From positions 6,014,001 through 6,078,000 of the forward strand of contig NZ_CP133771.1 in NCBI RefSeq assembly GCF_031348265.1: a stretch of 64,000 nt of DNA, written 5' to 3'. The translations under genes were made by a program, and so were the position numbers. Source of the stretch: Streptomyces collinus. GTDB taxonomy: Bacteria; Actinomycetota; Actinomycetes; Streptomycetales; Streptomycetaceae. The notes below the pieces were generated by a model that was not told where the DNA came from, searched no databases, and was given only the letters and a program-made list of their open reading frames with translations. The number at the start of each line of letters is the position of its first letter. Position 1 is the first letter of the stretch. Shown here piece by piece: positions 34,382 to 42,900 of this stretch.

Positions 34382-34714
34382 GTGTCCCCGCGTCGCAACC
34401 GACCCAAGGGCGCCGCTTCGTCCGGCCGGAGCGTCGAGGACGACCGCCCCGGCCGCTACGGCGGCTGGCAGTCCTCGGAGAACTGGCAGGGCGAGAACTG
34501 GAGTGTGCGGCAAGTGGCCGGCGCGAGCGCGCAGGGCAAGTCGTACCGCTGCCCCGGCTGCGACCAGATGATCCCGGACGGGGTGCCGCACGTGGTGGCC
34601 TGGGCGGAGCACACGGGCGTCGACGACCGCAGACACTGGCACAAGGCCTGCTGGAACGCGCGGGACCGCCGCACCCCGGGGGTGCAGCGGTCCCGTAACG
34701 CGCCGAAGTTCTGA
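34382..34714 (+). CDS. Small protein with a CxxC...HxxC zinc-type motif
   Basis: This 110-aa basic protein has a disordered N-terminal half (RRNRPKGAASSGRSVEDDRP). The C-terminal module reads YRCPGCDQMIPDGVPHVVAW followed by RRHWHKACW. The Cys-x2-Cys and His-x2-Cys pairs could bind one zinc ion, like a half LIM or HNH-type ribbon. The GTG start follows GAGAGGTGTCCC, and TAGGCT (34335-34340) may be its -10. It is often annotated as ATP/GTP-binding, but I see no Walker motif. The end is 6 bp from a convergent ABC permease. Confidence 0.8.
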   Translation: MSPRRNRPKGAASSGRSVEDDRPGRYGGWQSSENWQGENWSVRQVAGASAQGKSYRCPGCDQMIPDGVPHVVAWAEHTGVDDRRHWHKACWNARDRRTPGVQRSRNAPKF

Positions 34715-34720
34715 GCGGAC

Positions 34721-35611
34721 TCAGACGTCCCGCTTCTCCAGCAGCGCGAAGGCGCCGGCGAACGCGACGGCCGTGGCGCCGAGGATGATCCACAGCGGGT
34801 CCCAGCCGGACGGGCCGGACTGGCTGGCCGAGTTGAGGGAGTTGGCGTAGAAGACGCTCAGCTGGCTCGGGATCGAGTACTCGAACAGGGCGTCGCGCAC
34901 GCCCTGCAGGGACTCCGAGAACATGAACAGCGCGATCACCAGCGGGGCCAGCACGGCGCCGATCATGATCGTGATGGCGCCGGCCGAGTGCCGGATGATC
35001 GAGCCGACCAGGAGCGAGAACAGGCCCAGCAGCGCGATGTAGAGCGAGATGCCGACCGTGCCCTTCAGCCAGTCACCGCCGGACGGCGACTTGGCGCCGT
35101 CGCCCTCCAGCATCGCCACGTGCAGGAAGGCGACGAGGGAGCAGGCCACCAGCGTCACCACGAAGGCGACCAGGAAGAACACGATGGCCTTCGCCGCCAG
35201 CACGCGTCCGCGGCTCGGGCAGGCGACCATCGTGGTGCGGATCATGCCGGTGCCGTACTCCGAGGCCGTGGTCAGCACGCCCAGCGTGATGATGCACATG
35301 CTGCCCAGCAGCAGCCCGAAGAAGCCCAGGCCGAGAGGGCTCTCGCCGTCCAGGGCCGGGTCGGAGTTGGCCACCACCACGCCGGTCAGCAGACCGATGC
35401 CGACGACGAGCAGGACGAACACGCCGAGCGTCCACATCGTGGAGCGCACCGACCTGATCTTCGTCCACTCGGAGGCGATGGCGTTGCCGAGGTGCGTGCG
35501 TACGACCGGGATCGGCGAGGTGTAGCCGGGGCTGCCGGCGTACGGGGCGGAACCGGGCGCCGCCTGCCAGGCGGGCGCGGCCTGCGGCATCTGGGACTGG
35601 GGGCTGCTCAT
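34721..35611 (-). CDS. ABC-2 family permease, first paralogous pair
   Basis: This 296-aa permease has about six membrane segments. Its N-terminal 45 residues are Pro/Ala/Gln-rich (MSSPQSQMPQAAPAWQAAPG). The core begins ASEWTKIRSVRSTMWTLGVF, which nearly matches SEWTKIRSVASTVWTLSLV of the second pair's permease at 37053. Later segments YGTGMIRTTMVACPSRG and SAGAITIMIGAVLAPLVIALF are of the ABC-2 type. Its ATG overlaps the end of the ATPase gene (35608-35611), so it is coupled. Substrate unknown. Confidence 0.88.
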   Translation of the reverse strand: MSSPQSQMPQAAPAWQAAPGSAPYAGSPGYTSPIPVVRTHLGNAIASEWTKIRSVRSTMWTLGVFVLLVVGIGLLTGVVVANSDPALDGESPLGLGFFGLLLGSMCIITLGVLTTASEYGTGMIRTTMVACPSRGRVLAAKAIVFFLVAFVVTLVACSLVAFLHVAMLEGDGAKSPSGGDWLKGTVGISLYIALLGLFSLLVGSIIRHSAGAITIMIGAVLAPLVIALFMFSESLQGVRDALFEYSIPSQLSVFYANSLNSASQSGPSGWDPLWIILGATAVAFAGAFALLEKRDV

Positions 35612-36930
35612 CGGGCGTCCTCGGGCTTGGTCAGGTCGGAGGTCGGGGCGGCGGCGGGCGCCGGCGGCGCCGGGGCGGGCTGCGCGGGGGCCGAGGCGGC
35701 CGGCTGGGCGGCGGGGGCCGCGGGAGCCTGCGGTGCGGGCTGTGGGGTGTCCTGAGGCGCCTCAGGCGCGGGCTGGGCGTACGGGTTGGGCGTTCCCGCG
35801 CCAGGGGAGTTCGGAGCGACGCTGGGAGCCCCCGGGGCGCCGTACGGGCCCGCCGGAGCCTGACCGGGTGCGCCCGCCGGCGAAGCCGGGAACGGCTGGC
35901 CGCCCTGCTGGGGCGGCGGCGGGGCGTACCAGCCCGGCTGGCCCTGACCGGGCACCGGCATCGGCGGCTGCGCGCCGGGCGGCAGCGGCTGCTGGAGCCC
36001 TGCCTTCTGGTCGATCGTCGAGCGGTAGTCGACGGCGCCCTGCGTCATCCGCATGTACGCCTCCTCCAGGGAGGCCTGGTGCGGCGACAGTTCCCACAGC
36101 CGTACGTCGTGGTCGTGCGCGATGTCGCTGATGCGCGGCAGGGGCAGCCCCGTCACGCGCAGGGCGCCGTCTTGCTCGGGCAGCACGTGGCCGCCCGACT
36201 CGGTCAGCGCGGCCGACAGCTTCTCGCGCTGCTGCGGCTCGGTGTCGGGCGTGCGCACCCGCGCGAAGTCCGCGGAGTTCGCCGAGATGAAGTCGGTCAC
36301 GCTCATGTCGGCGAGCAGCTGACCACGCCCGATGACGATGAGATGGTCGGCGGTCAGCGCCATCTCGCTCATCAGGTGGGAGGAGACGAAGACCGTACGG
36401 CCCTCCGCCGCCAGCGCCTTCATCAGGTTGCGCACCCAGAGGATGCCCTCCGGGTCGAGGCCGTTGACCGGCTCGTCGAACAGCAGCACCTGCGGGTCGC
36501 CGAGCAGCGCGGCGGCGATGCCCAGCCGCTGCCCCATGCCGAGGGAGAAGCCCTTGGACCGCTTCTTGGCCACGTCCTGCAGACCGACGACCCCGAGCAC
36601 CTCGTCCACCCGGCGGGCCGGGATGCCCGACAGCTGGGCCAGGGAGAGCAGGTGATTGCGGGCGGACCGGCCGCCGTGCACCGCCTTGGCGTCCAGCAGG
36701 GCACCGACCTGGCGGGCGGCGTTGGGCAGCCTGCGGTACGGATAGCCGCCGATCGTCACCTGCCCGGCCGTCGGATTGTCCAGGCCGAGGATCATCCGCA
36801 TCGTCGTGGACTTGCCCGAGCCGTTCGGTCCGAGGAAGCCGGTGACGGCCCCGGGCCGCACCTGGAAGGAAAGGTTGTACACAGCGGTCTTGTCGCCGTA
36901 GCGCTTCGTCAGGCCGACTGCTTCGATCAT
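35608..36930 (-). CDS. ABC transporter ATPase with long Pro-rich C-terminal tail, first pair
   Basis: The 440-aa protein has a normal ATPase domain (1-about 305): Walker A GPNGSGKST, signature SLGMGQRLG, Walker B VLLFDEPVNGLD and switch VSSHLMSEM. The signature is LSGGQ-divergent, as in the related second ATPase at 37826. A tail of about 130 residues, built of Pro, Ala and Gln (QPLPPGAQPPMPVPGQGQPG, PPPPQQGGQPF), ends the protein. The permease partner has a similar Pro-rich N-terminus. ATG at 36930. Confidence 0.9.
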   Translation of the reverse strand: MIEAVGLTKRYGDKTAVYNLSFQVRPGAVTGFLGPNGSGKSTTMRMILGLDNPTAGQVTIGGYPYRRLPNAARQVGALLDAKAVHGGRSARNHLLSLAQLSGIPARRVDEVLGVVGLQDVAKKRSKGFSLGMGQRLGIAAALLGDPQVLLFDEPVNGLDPEGILWVRNLMKALAAEGRTVFVSSHLMSEMALTADHLIVIGRGQLLADMSVTDFISANSADFARVRTPDTEPQQREKLSAALTESGGHVLPEQDGALRVTGLPLPRISDIAHDHDVRLWELSPHQASLEEAYMRMTQGAVDYRSTIDQKAGLQQPLPPGAQPPMPVPGQGQPGWYAPPPPQQGGQPFPASPAGAPGQAPAGPYGAPGAPSVAPNSPGAGTPNPYAQPAPEAPQDTPQPAPQAPAAPAAQPAASAPAQPAPAPPAPAAAPTSDLTKPEDAR

Positions 36931-37052
36931 GCTCCGCACCCATCGCAAGGTTCAGGACAGCGGGGCACACGCCCCCGTAAGGGTTAGGAGGATATCGAGG
37001 CGCTGACGGTTCCACCCAAGAGGAGGTAAAAGGTCAGGCCAAGCCCGTCCCT

Positions 37053-37823
37053 CTAGGCATCGCGCTTCTTCAGCAGCACATAACCGCCGACGAGCGCCGC
37101 GAGCACCCACAGCCCCATGATCCCCAGGCCGCCCCATGGCCCGTACGGAGTGTCGTCGTCGATCGGCGTGACGACCTGCATGATCTTGCTGCCGGCCTGG
37201 TCGGGAAGGAACCGGCCGACCTTCTTCGTCGCGTCGACATTGCCCAGGATGTTGGAGATCAGGAAGAAGAACGGCATCAGGATGCCCAGCGACAGCATCG
37301 GCGAGCGCAGCATCGCGGCGACGCCCATGGAGAACATCGCGATCAGCGCCATGTAGAGGCCCCCGCCGAACACGGCCCGCAGCACCCCCGGGTCCCCGAT
37401 CTCCGCCCGGTGCGAGCCCAGCATCGCCTGCCCCAGGAAGAAGGCGGCGAAGCTGGTGACGAGCCCGACCAGCAGGGCGAGCCCACCGGCCACCGCGATC
37501 TTGCTGAACAGGAAGGCGCCGCGCTGCGGCACCGCGGCCAGCGAGCTGCGGATCATGCCGGTGCTGTACTCGTTCGACACGACCAGCACCCCGAAGACGA
37601 TCATCGCGAGCTGACCGAGACTCATCCCCGCGAAGCTGATGAACGTCGGGTCGAACTCCGCCCGGTCCTGCGCGTTCATCGAGTCGAACTCGTTCTTCGA
37701 CAACGCCGAGATCAGCATGCCGAGGGCGACCGTCACGACCACCACCAGTGAGAGGGTCCAGACCGTGGACGCCACCGACCGGATCTTGGTCCACTCCGAC
37801 CGTACGACCTGCGTCGTCGCCAT
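37053..37823 (-). CDS. ABC-2 family permease, second paralogous pair
   Basis: This 256-aa permease has six hydrophobic segments and is homologous to the permease at 34721 but lacks its Pro-rich N-terminus. Typical blocks are SEWTKIRSVASTVWTL, YSTGMIRSSLAAVPQRG and MALIAMFSMGVAAMLRS. ATG at 37823, two bases after the ATPase stop codon. The 10-codon upstream extension is rejected. The 122-bp gap to the first pair carries no strong terminator, so all four genes may be cotranscribed. Confidence 0.88.
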   Translation of the reverse strand: MATTQVVRSEWTKIRSVASTVWTLSLVVVVTVALGMLISALSKNEFDSMNAQDRAEFDPTFISFAGMSLGQLAMIVFGVLVVSNEYSTGMIRSSLAAVPQRGAFLFSKIAVAGGLALLVGLVTSFAAFFLGQAMLGSHRAEIGDPGVLRAVFGGGLYMALIAMFSMGVAAMLRSPMLSLGILMPFFFLISNILGNVDATKKVGRFLPDQAGSKIMQVVTPIDDDTPYGPWGGLGIMGLWVLAALVGGYVLLKKRDA

Positions 37824-37825
37824 GC

Positions 37826-38794
37826 TCAGCCCCTCTTCCAGCCGTCGCCCCACTGCTGCCGCGCCGGCTCGGAGCCCGTCGCGCCCGTCCCGCTGTGAGC
37901 GTGGTACTCCACCGACTCCGCGGTCAGCTGCATGAACGCCTCCTCCAGCGAGGCCTGTTGCGGGCTCAGCTCGTGCAGCGTGATCCGGTGCTGCGCCGCC
38001 AGCTCACCGATCTGCTCGGCCTTGCCGCCGTCCACCTCCAGCACCCCGTCCCCGCTCTCCACGGCCACGACCCCGGCCTGGTGCAGCACGTCGAGCAGCC
38101 GCTCCCGCTGCGGGCTGCGGACCCGGACGTACGAGCGTGAGTTGCGGGCGATGAAGTCCGCCATGGAGGTGTCCGCGAGCAGCCGGCCCTGCCCGATGAC
38201 GACGAGGTGCTCTGCCGTCAGGGCCATCTCGCTCATCAGGTGGGAGGAGACGAACACGGTCCGTCCCTGCGAGGCGAGCGACTTCATCAAGGTGCGGATC
38301 CAGTGGATGCCCTCGGGGTCGAGGCCGTTGACCGGCTCGTCGAACATCAGGATCCGCGGATCGCCGAGCAGCGCGGCAGCGATGCCGAGCCGCTGCCCCA
38401 TGCCCATCGAGAAGCCCTTGGTCTTCTTCTTCGCGACCGCCGTCAGCCCGACCGTCTCCAGCACGTCCCGCACCCTGCCGCTCGGAATGCCGTTGCTCTG
38501 CGCGAGGCACAGCAGATGGTTGTAGGCGGTACGCCCGCCGTGCCAGGCCTTGGCCTCCAGCAGGGCGCCGATGTACGTCAGCGGGTCCTTGAGCTGCTGA
38601 TAGTGCTTGCCGTCGATACGGACGTCGCCGGCGGTCGGGTGGTCGAGCCCCAGGATCATCCGCATGGTCGTCGACTTGCCCGCGCCGTTCGGCCCGAGGA
38701 AGCCGGTGACGATGCCCGGTCTCACGGTGAACGACAGGTTGTTGACCGCCACCTTCTCGCCGTACCGCTTGGTCAGCCCCTCCAGCTCAATCAT
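37826..38794 (-). CDS. ABC transporter ATPase, second pair
   Basis: The 322-aa ATPase has Walker A GPNGAGKST, signature FSMGMGQRLG, Walker B ILMFDEPVNGLD and VSSHLMSEM. It closely resembles the ATPase at 35608 over the catalytic domain and the ELSPQQASLEEAFM region, but it ends in only a short hydrophilic tail. ATG at 38794 gives MIELEGLTKRYGEK, aligned with MIEAVGLTKRYGDK of the paralogue. A terminator of the upstream filP gene lies directly before it. Confidence 0.91.
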   Translation of the reverse strand: MIELEGLTKRYGEKVAVNNLSFTVRPGIVTGFLGPNGAGKSTTMRMILGLDHPTAGDVRIDGKHYQQLKDPLTYIGALLEAKAWHGGRTAYNHLLCLAQSNGIPSGRVRDVLETVGLTAVAKKKTKGFSMGMGQRLGIAAALLGDPRILMFDEPVNGLDPEGIHWIRTLMKSLASQGRTVFVSSHLMSEMALTAEHLVVIGQGRLLADTSMADFIARNSRSYVRVRSPQRERLLDVLHQAGVVAVESGDGVLEVDGGKAEQIGELAAQHRITLHELSPQQASLEEAFMQLTAESVEYHAHSGTGATGSEPARQQWGDGWKRG

Positions 38795-38815
38795 GCCCGC
38801 CACGCTAGAACGGGA

Positions 38816-38851
38816 CAAAGCCCTCTGCCACCCGAGCGGCAGAGGGCTTTG
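38816..38851 (-). terminator. Terminator after filP
   Basis: CAAAGCCCTCTGCC (38816-38829) pairs with GGCAGAGGGCTTTG (38838-38851), a perfect 14-bp stem. On the minus strand it is 29 bp past the filP stop. Confidence 0.85.
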
Positions 38852-38880
38852 CGGAGATTCAGCCTCCGTATGCCCGCGTG

Positions 38881-39816
38881 TTACCGGGACTGCTGGGCCG
38901 GGACCCCACGGGAGATCGGCTCGTCCTCGGCCGGCGTGCCGGCGGCGGCCACCGCGGCGCCCGTGAGCGTCGCGAGCATCTCGCGGACGTTCGTCAGCTG
39001 GGCGTTGATGCTGTCGCGGCGGTTGGTGAGGGCGGCCAGCTCGCGCTCGGATTCCGAACGGATGCGGTCGGCCTTGGCGTTGGCGTCGGCCACGATGTCC
39101 TCGGCCTGGCGCTGGGCCGTCTCCACCGTCTGGCGGGCGCGGCGCTCGGCGTCCGTGCGCAGCTTCTCGGCCTCCAGGCGCAGCTGCTCCGCGCGGTGCT
39201 CGATCTCGGCCAGGCGCTTCTCGGCCTTGGCCTGACGGGAGGCCAGGTCGCGCTCGGACTGCTCGCGGCGCTTGGCGAGGTTCGTCTCGAAGTCGGCGGC
39301 GGCCTGCGCGGCCTTCGCACGGGTCTCCTCGAAGAGGGCGTCCGCCTCCTCGCGCTTGGACTGCGCGTCCTTCTGCGCCTCGGAACGCAGCTGGGCGGCG
39401 TCACTCTTGGCCTTCTCGACGATCCGCAGGCCCTCGTCCTCGGCCTTCGCCTTGCGCTCCGCCGAGTACGACTCGGCGTCGTTGCGCACCTGCTGGGCCG
39501 CCGACTCGGCGAGCTCGCGGTGCTGCTCGGCCGCGCGCCGGGCCTCCTCCCGCAGGTCCTTCGCCTCTTCCTCGGCGAGGCGGAGGATCTTCTCCACGCG
39601 CGCACCGAGACCCGCGTACGACGGCTCGGCGTCGGTGATCTGGGCCTGGGCGTTCTGCGTCTCGAGGTGGAGCTCTTCGATGCGCTTTTCCAGAGCGGTG
39701 ATGCGGGCGAGAGCGCTGTCACGGTCGGAGACGAGCTTGGAGATACGTTCGTCCACCTGAGCGCGGTCGTATCCACGCCGCACAAGCTCGAAGCCGTAGG
39801 GGGAAGTGTCGCTCAT
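38881..39816 (-). CDS. filP: Intermediate-filament-like cytoskeletal protein FilP
   Basis: This 311-aa, almost wholly coiled-coil protein self-assembles into filaments and gives hyphae rigidity near growing tips. The N-terminal segment SPYGFELVRRGYDRAQVDERI resembles the DivIVA lipid-binding start. The central rod (about 60-270) is Ala/Glu/Arg/Lys-rich. The C-terminal ELAALTNRRDSINAQLTNV is nearly repeated at the end of Scy. Older annotations call it a cellulose-binding protein. It lies beside scy, whose product binds FilP and DivIVA. The ATG at 39816 follows an AGGAACC site. Confidence 0.95.
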   Translation of the reverse strand: MSDTSPYGFELVRRGYDRAQVDERISKLVSDRDSALARITALEKRIEELHLETQNAQAQITDAEPSYAGLGARVEKILRLAEEEAKDLREEARRAAEQHRELAESAAQQVRNDAESYSAERKAKAEDEGLRIVEKAKSDAAQLRSEAQKDAQSKREEADALFEETRAKAAQAAADFETNLAKRREQSERDLASRQAKAEKRLAEIEHRAEQLRLEAEKLRTDAERRARQTVETAQRQAEDIVADANAKADRIRSESERELAALTNRRDSINAQLTNVREMLATLTGAAVAAAGTPAEDEPISRGVPAQQSR

Positions 39817-39999
39817 GGGGTTCCTGTCGAATGAGACCGGTGAGGTGATAGGTGGAATCCTAGGGGCCGAAACGGTGTGTCATCGAGCGGATGCGCGTTT
39901 GATCTGGAAAATGACACCCCTTTTGAGTGGCTAACCCCCGGACCGCTTGCCAAAGACTTGGCCAAAGACCCCAGCACACACCGGATTCGCCCCGTTTCG

Positions 40000-42900
40000 C
40001 TAGCTATCCGAGGACTTGCCACCCGAACGGGGTGCGCCGACCGTCGCGCCCGCCTTGACTCCGTTGTCCTTGCCCGCGGCGGGGGCCTCGAAGGACTCCA
40101 ACGCCTCCAGGACGTCCTGGACACGGGAGATCTCGGCGTTGATGTCCTCGCGGCGGCGGACCAGCACCTCCAGCTCGCGCTTGCCCTCCTCGACCGTGCG
40201 CTTGGCCTCGCGGATCGCCTCGGCCTTGAGCTCCTCGGCCTCCCGGACCAGCGTGGACTTCTTCTGCTCGGCCTCCTTGAGCAGCCCCTCCGCCTTCTTC
40301 ACCGCGGCGATACGGACCTTGCCCGCCTCGGAGTTGGCCTCCGACACGATCTCCTTGGCCTTCGCCTGCGCCTTCGCCAGCTGCTCCTCGGCCGCCTTGA
40401 CGAGCGCGTCGCAGCGGTCGCCCGCCGACTTCATCGTCTCGGCCGACTCACGTCGGGCCCGCTCGTGCAGCTCCTCGATCTCGGAGGTGATGCGGTCCCG
40501 CAGCTCCTCTGCACGCTCCCTTATCTGCGTGGCGTCCCGGCGCGCGCCGACCAGCAGCTCGTCCGCGTCCGTACGGGCCTTCTCCACCAGGGAGTTGCCC
40601 TCGACCGTCGCCTCGGACACCAGCCGGTCGGCCTCGGTGCGGGCCGCGCCGACCATCGTGTCGGCCCGCGACTCGGCCTCGGCCGTGGTCTTGTGCGCCT
40701 GCTGCTGCGCCTCGGTCAGCAGCTTGTCCGCCTCGGCCGTGGTCTCCGTGATCAGCTTGTCGACCTGCTCGGCCGCCTCGGAGCGCCGCTTGTTGGCGTC
40801 CTGGCGGGCCTCGTCCAGCGTGCGGTCGGCCTCCTCGCGCGCGGCGCTGACCAGCCGCTCCGCCTCCGCCTCCGCATCGGTCTTCACCCGTCCGGCCTCG
40901 GAGCGGATCCGCTCCGCGTGCTGCTGCGCCGAACCGACCGTCTCGGCGGCCTCGGCCCGCAGCCGCTCCGCCTCGCTCGTGGCGTCCCCGACGAGCTGCT
41001 CGGCCTTGGCGACCGACTCCGAACGCACCCGCTCGGCCTCGCTGGCCGCCTCGGAGCGGACGCGCTCGGCCTCGGAGACCGCCTCCGTACGGACCCGCTC
41101 GGCCTCGGCGACCGTGTCCATGCGCAGCCGGTCGGTCTCCTGGACCGTCTCCGTCGTCAGCCGCTCCGCCTCGTTGCGGGCCTCGGTGATGAGGGTGTCC
41201 GCCTGCGTCGCCGCGTCCGAGCGGATGCGGTTGGCGTCCTCCCGGGCGTCCGCCCGGGTGCGCGAGGCGCTCTGCTCGGCCTCGGCGATCGCGTCCGACG
41301 CCTCCGTGCGCACCCGCTGGGCGTGCTCGGCGACGTCCGCGCGGATCCGCTCCGCCTCCGAGATCGCCTCGGACATCGTCCGCTCGGCGAGCGCCTTGGC
41401 GGCCTCGGACTCCTCGTGCGCCTCGCGCCGCAGCCGGCCCGCGTCCTCGCTCGCCCGCTCCCGCTCGGCGTAGGCGTCGGAGCGGACCCGGTCCGCCTCC
41501 TCCTGGGCCTCGCGGCGCGTACGGTCCGCCGCGTGCTCGGCGGCGGAACGCAGACCGGTGATCTCCTCCTGGGCCTGCTCGTGCAGTCCCGCGACGGAGT
41601 CCCGGACCTGCTGGGCGTGCTGCTCGGCCGCCGACACCATCTCCGTGGCACGGCGGTCGGCCTCCTCGACCAGCCGTACGGCCTCGGTCTGCGCCTCCTC
41701 CACGCGCTTGCGCGCCGAGGCCAGCAGCTCCTCGCTCTGCTCGCGGGCCCGCTCGCGCTCCTGGTCGGCCTCCTGCCGGGCGCTGCCGAGCAGCTCCTCC
41801 GCCTCGCGGCGGCGCCGGTTGGCCTCCTCCTGGGCGGCGGCCAGCGTCTCCGACGCCTCCGCGGCGAGCCGCTCGGCGGCGGACTGTGCCTCCGCACGCA
41901 TCCGGTCGGCGCTCTCCTGCGCCTCCGACTTCAGCCGCTCGGCCTCGCTCGCCGCCTCCGAACGCAGCCGTACGGCGACGGCCTCGCCCTCGGCACGCGA
42001 CGCGGACGCGTCCGACGCGGCCTCGTCACGCAGCCGCTCGGCCTCCGCCTCGGCCTGGTGCTGGAGCGTACGGATCCGCTCCGCGGCCTCGGCGCGCAGC
42101 CGCTCGTTCTCCTCGGCGGCCTCGCGGCGGATCCGCGCGGCCTCCTCACGGGCGTCCGACAGCGCCTGCTCGGCGGCCGTCAGCCGCTCCTCCGCCTCCG
42201 TCTGGAGCCGCGTCAGCTCCTCGGCGGCCTCACCACGACGGACCTCTATGGCCCGCTCGGTCTCCTCGTGCAGCTCCCGCGCCGCGCGCTCGGCGTCCTC
42301 CCGGAGCGCCTCGGCCTGCTCGACGACCTCCTCGCGGTGCCGCTCGGCCTCCTGCCGGGTGCGCTGGAGGGTCTCCTCGGCCTGCCGGCGCAGCGTCGTC
42401 GCCCGCTCGATGGCCTCGGTGCGGACCCTCTCGCTGTCCGTCTGGGCCGTCGTGCGCAGCTCGTCCGCGTCCGCCTTGGCCTTGGCGAGCAGCTCCTCGG
42501 CGGACTTCGCCGCCTCCTCGATCTGCGCCACGGCCTCCTTGCGGGCCTCGGCGCGGATCTTCTCGCCCTCGTCGACCGCGTCCGCCCGCAGCTGCTCGGC
42601 CTCGCCGCGCAGCCGGCGGGCCTCCTCCTGCAGCTCGACCGTCTTGGCGCGGTACTCCTTGGTGTCGTCCTTCGCCGCGCCCTTGAGCTGCTCGGCGATG
42701 TCGTGCGCCTCGGCCCGCAGCCGGTCCGCCTCGGCCTCGGCCTCCGAGCGGATCCGCTCGGCCTCCTCGGCCGCCGCCTTCGTCGTCTTCTTGGCGTCCT
42801 CGGACGCCTTGTTCAGGACCTCCTCGGCGGTCCTGGCCGCCTTGGACAGCTGGGTCGCGGTCTCCTCGGCGGTGAGCGAGCGGGCCTTCTCGGAGGCCTC

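Noticed and set aside
34382..34714. ATP/GTP-binding function often attached to this small protein
   Set aside because: No Walker A or B motif is visible. The only recognisable module is a CxxC/HxxC zinc-type pattern.
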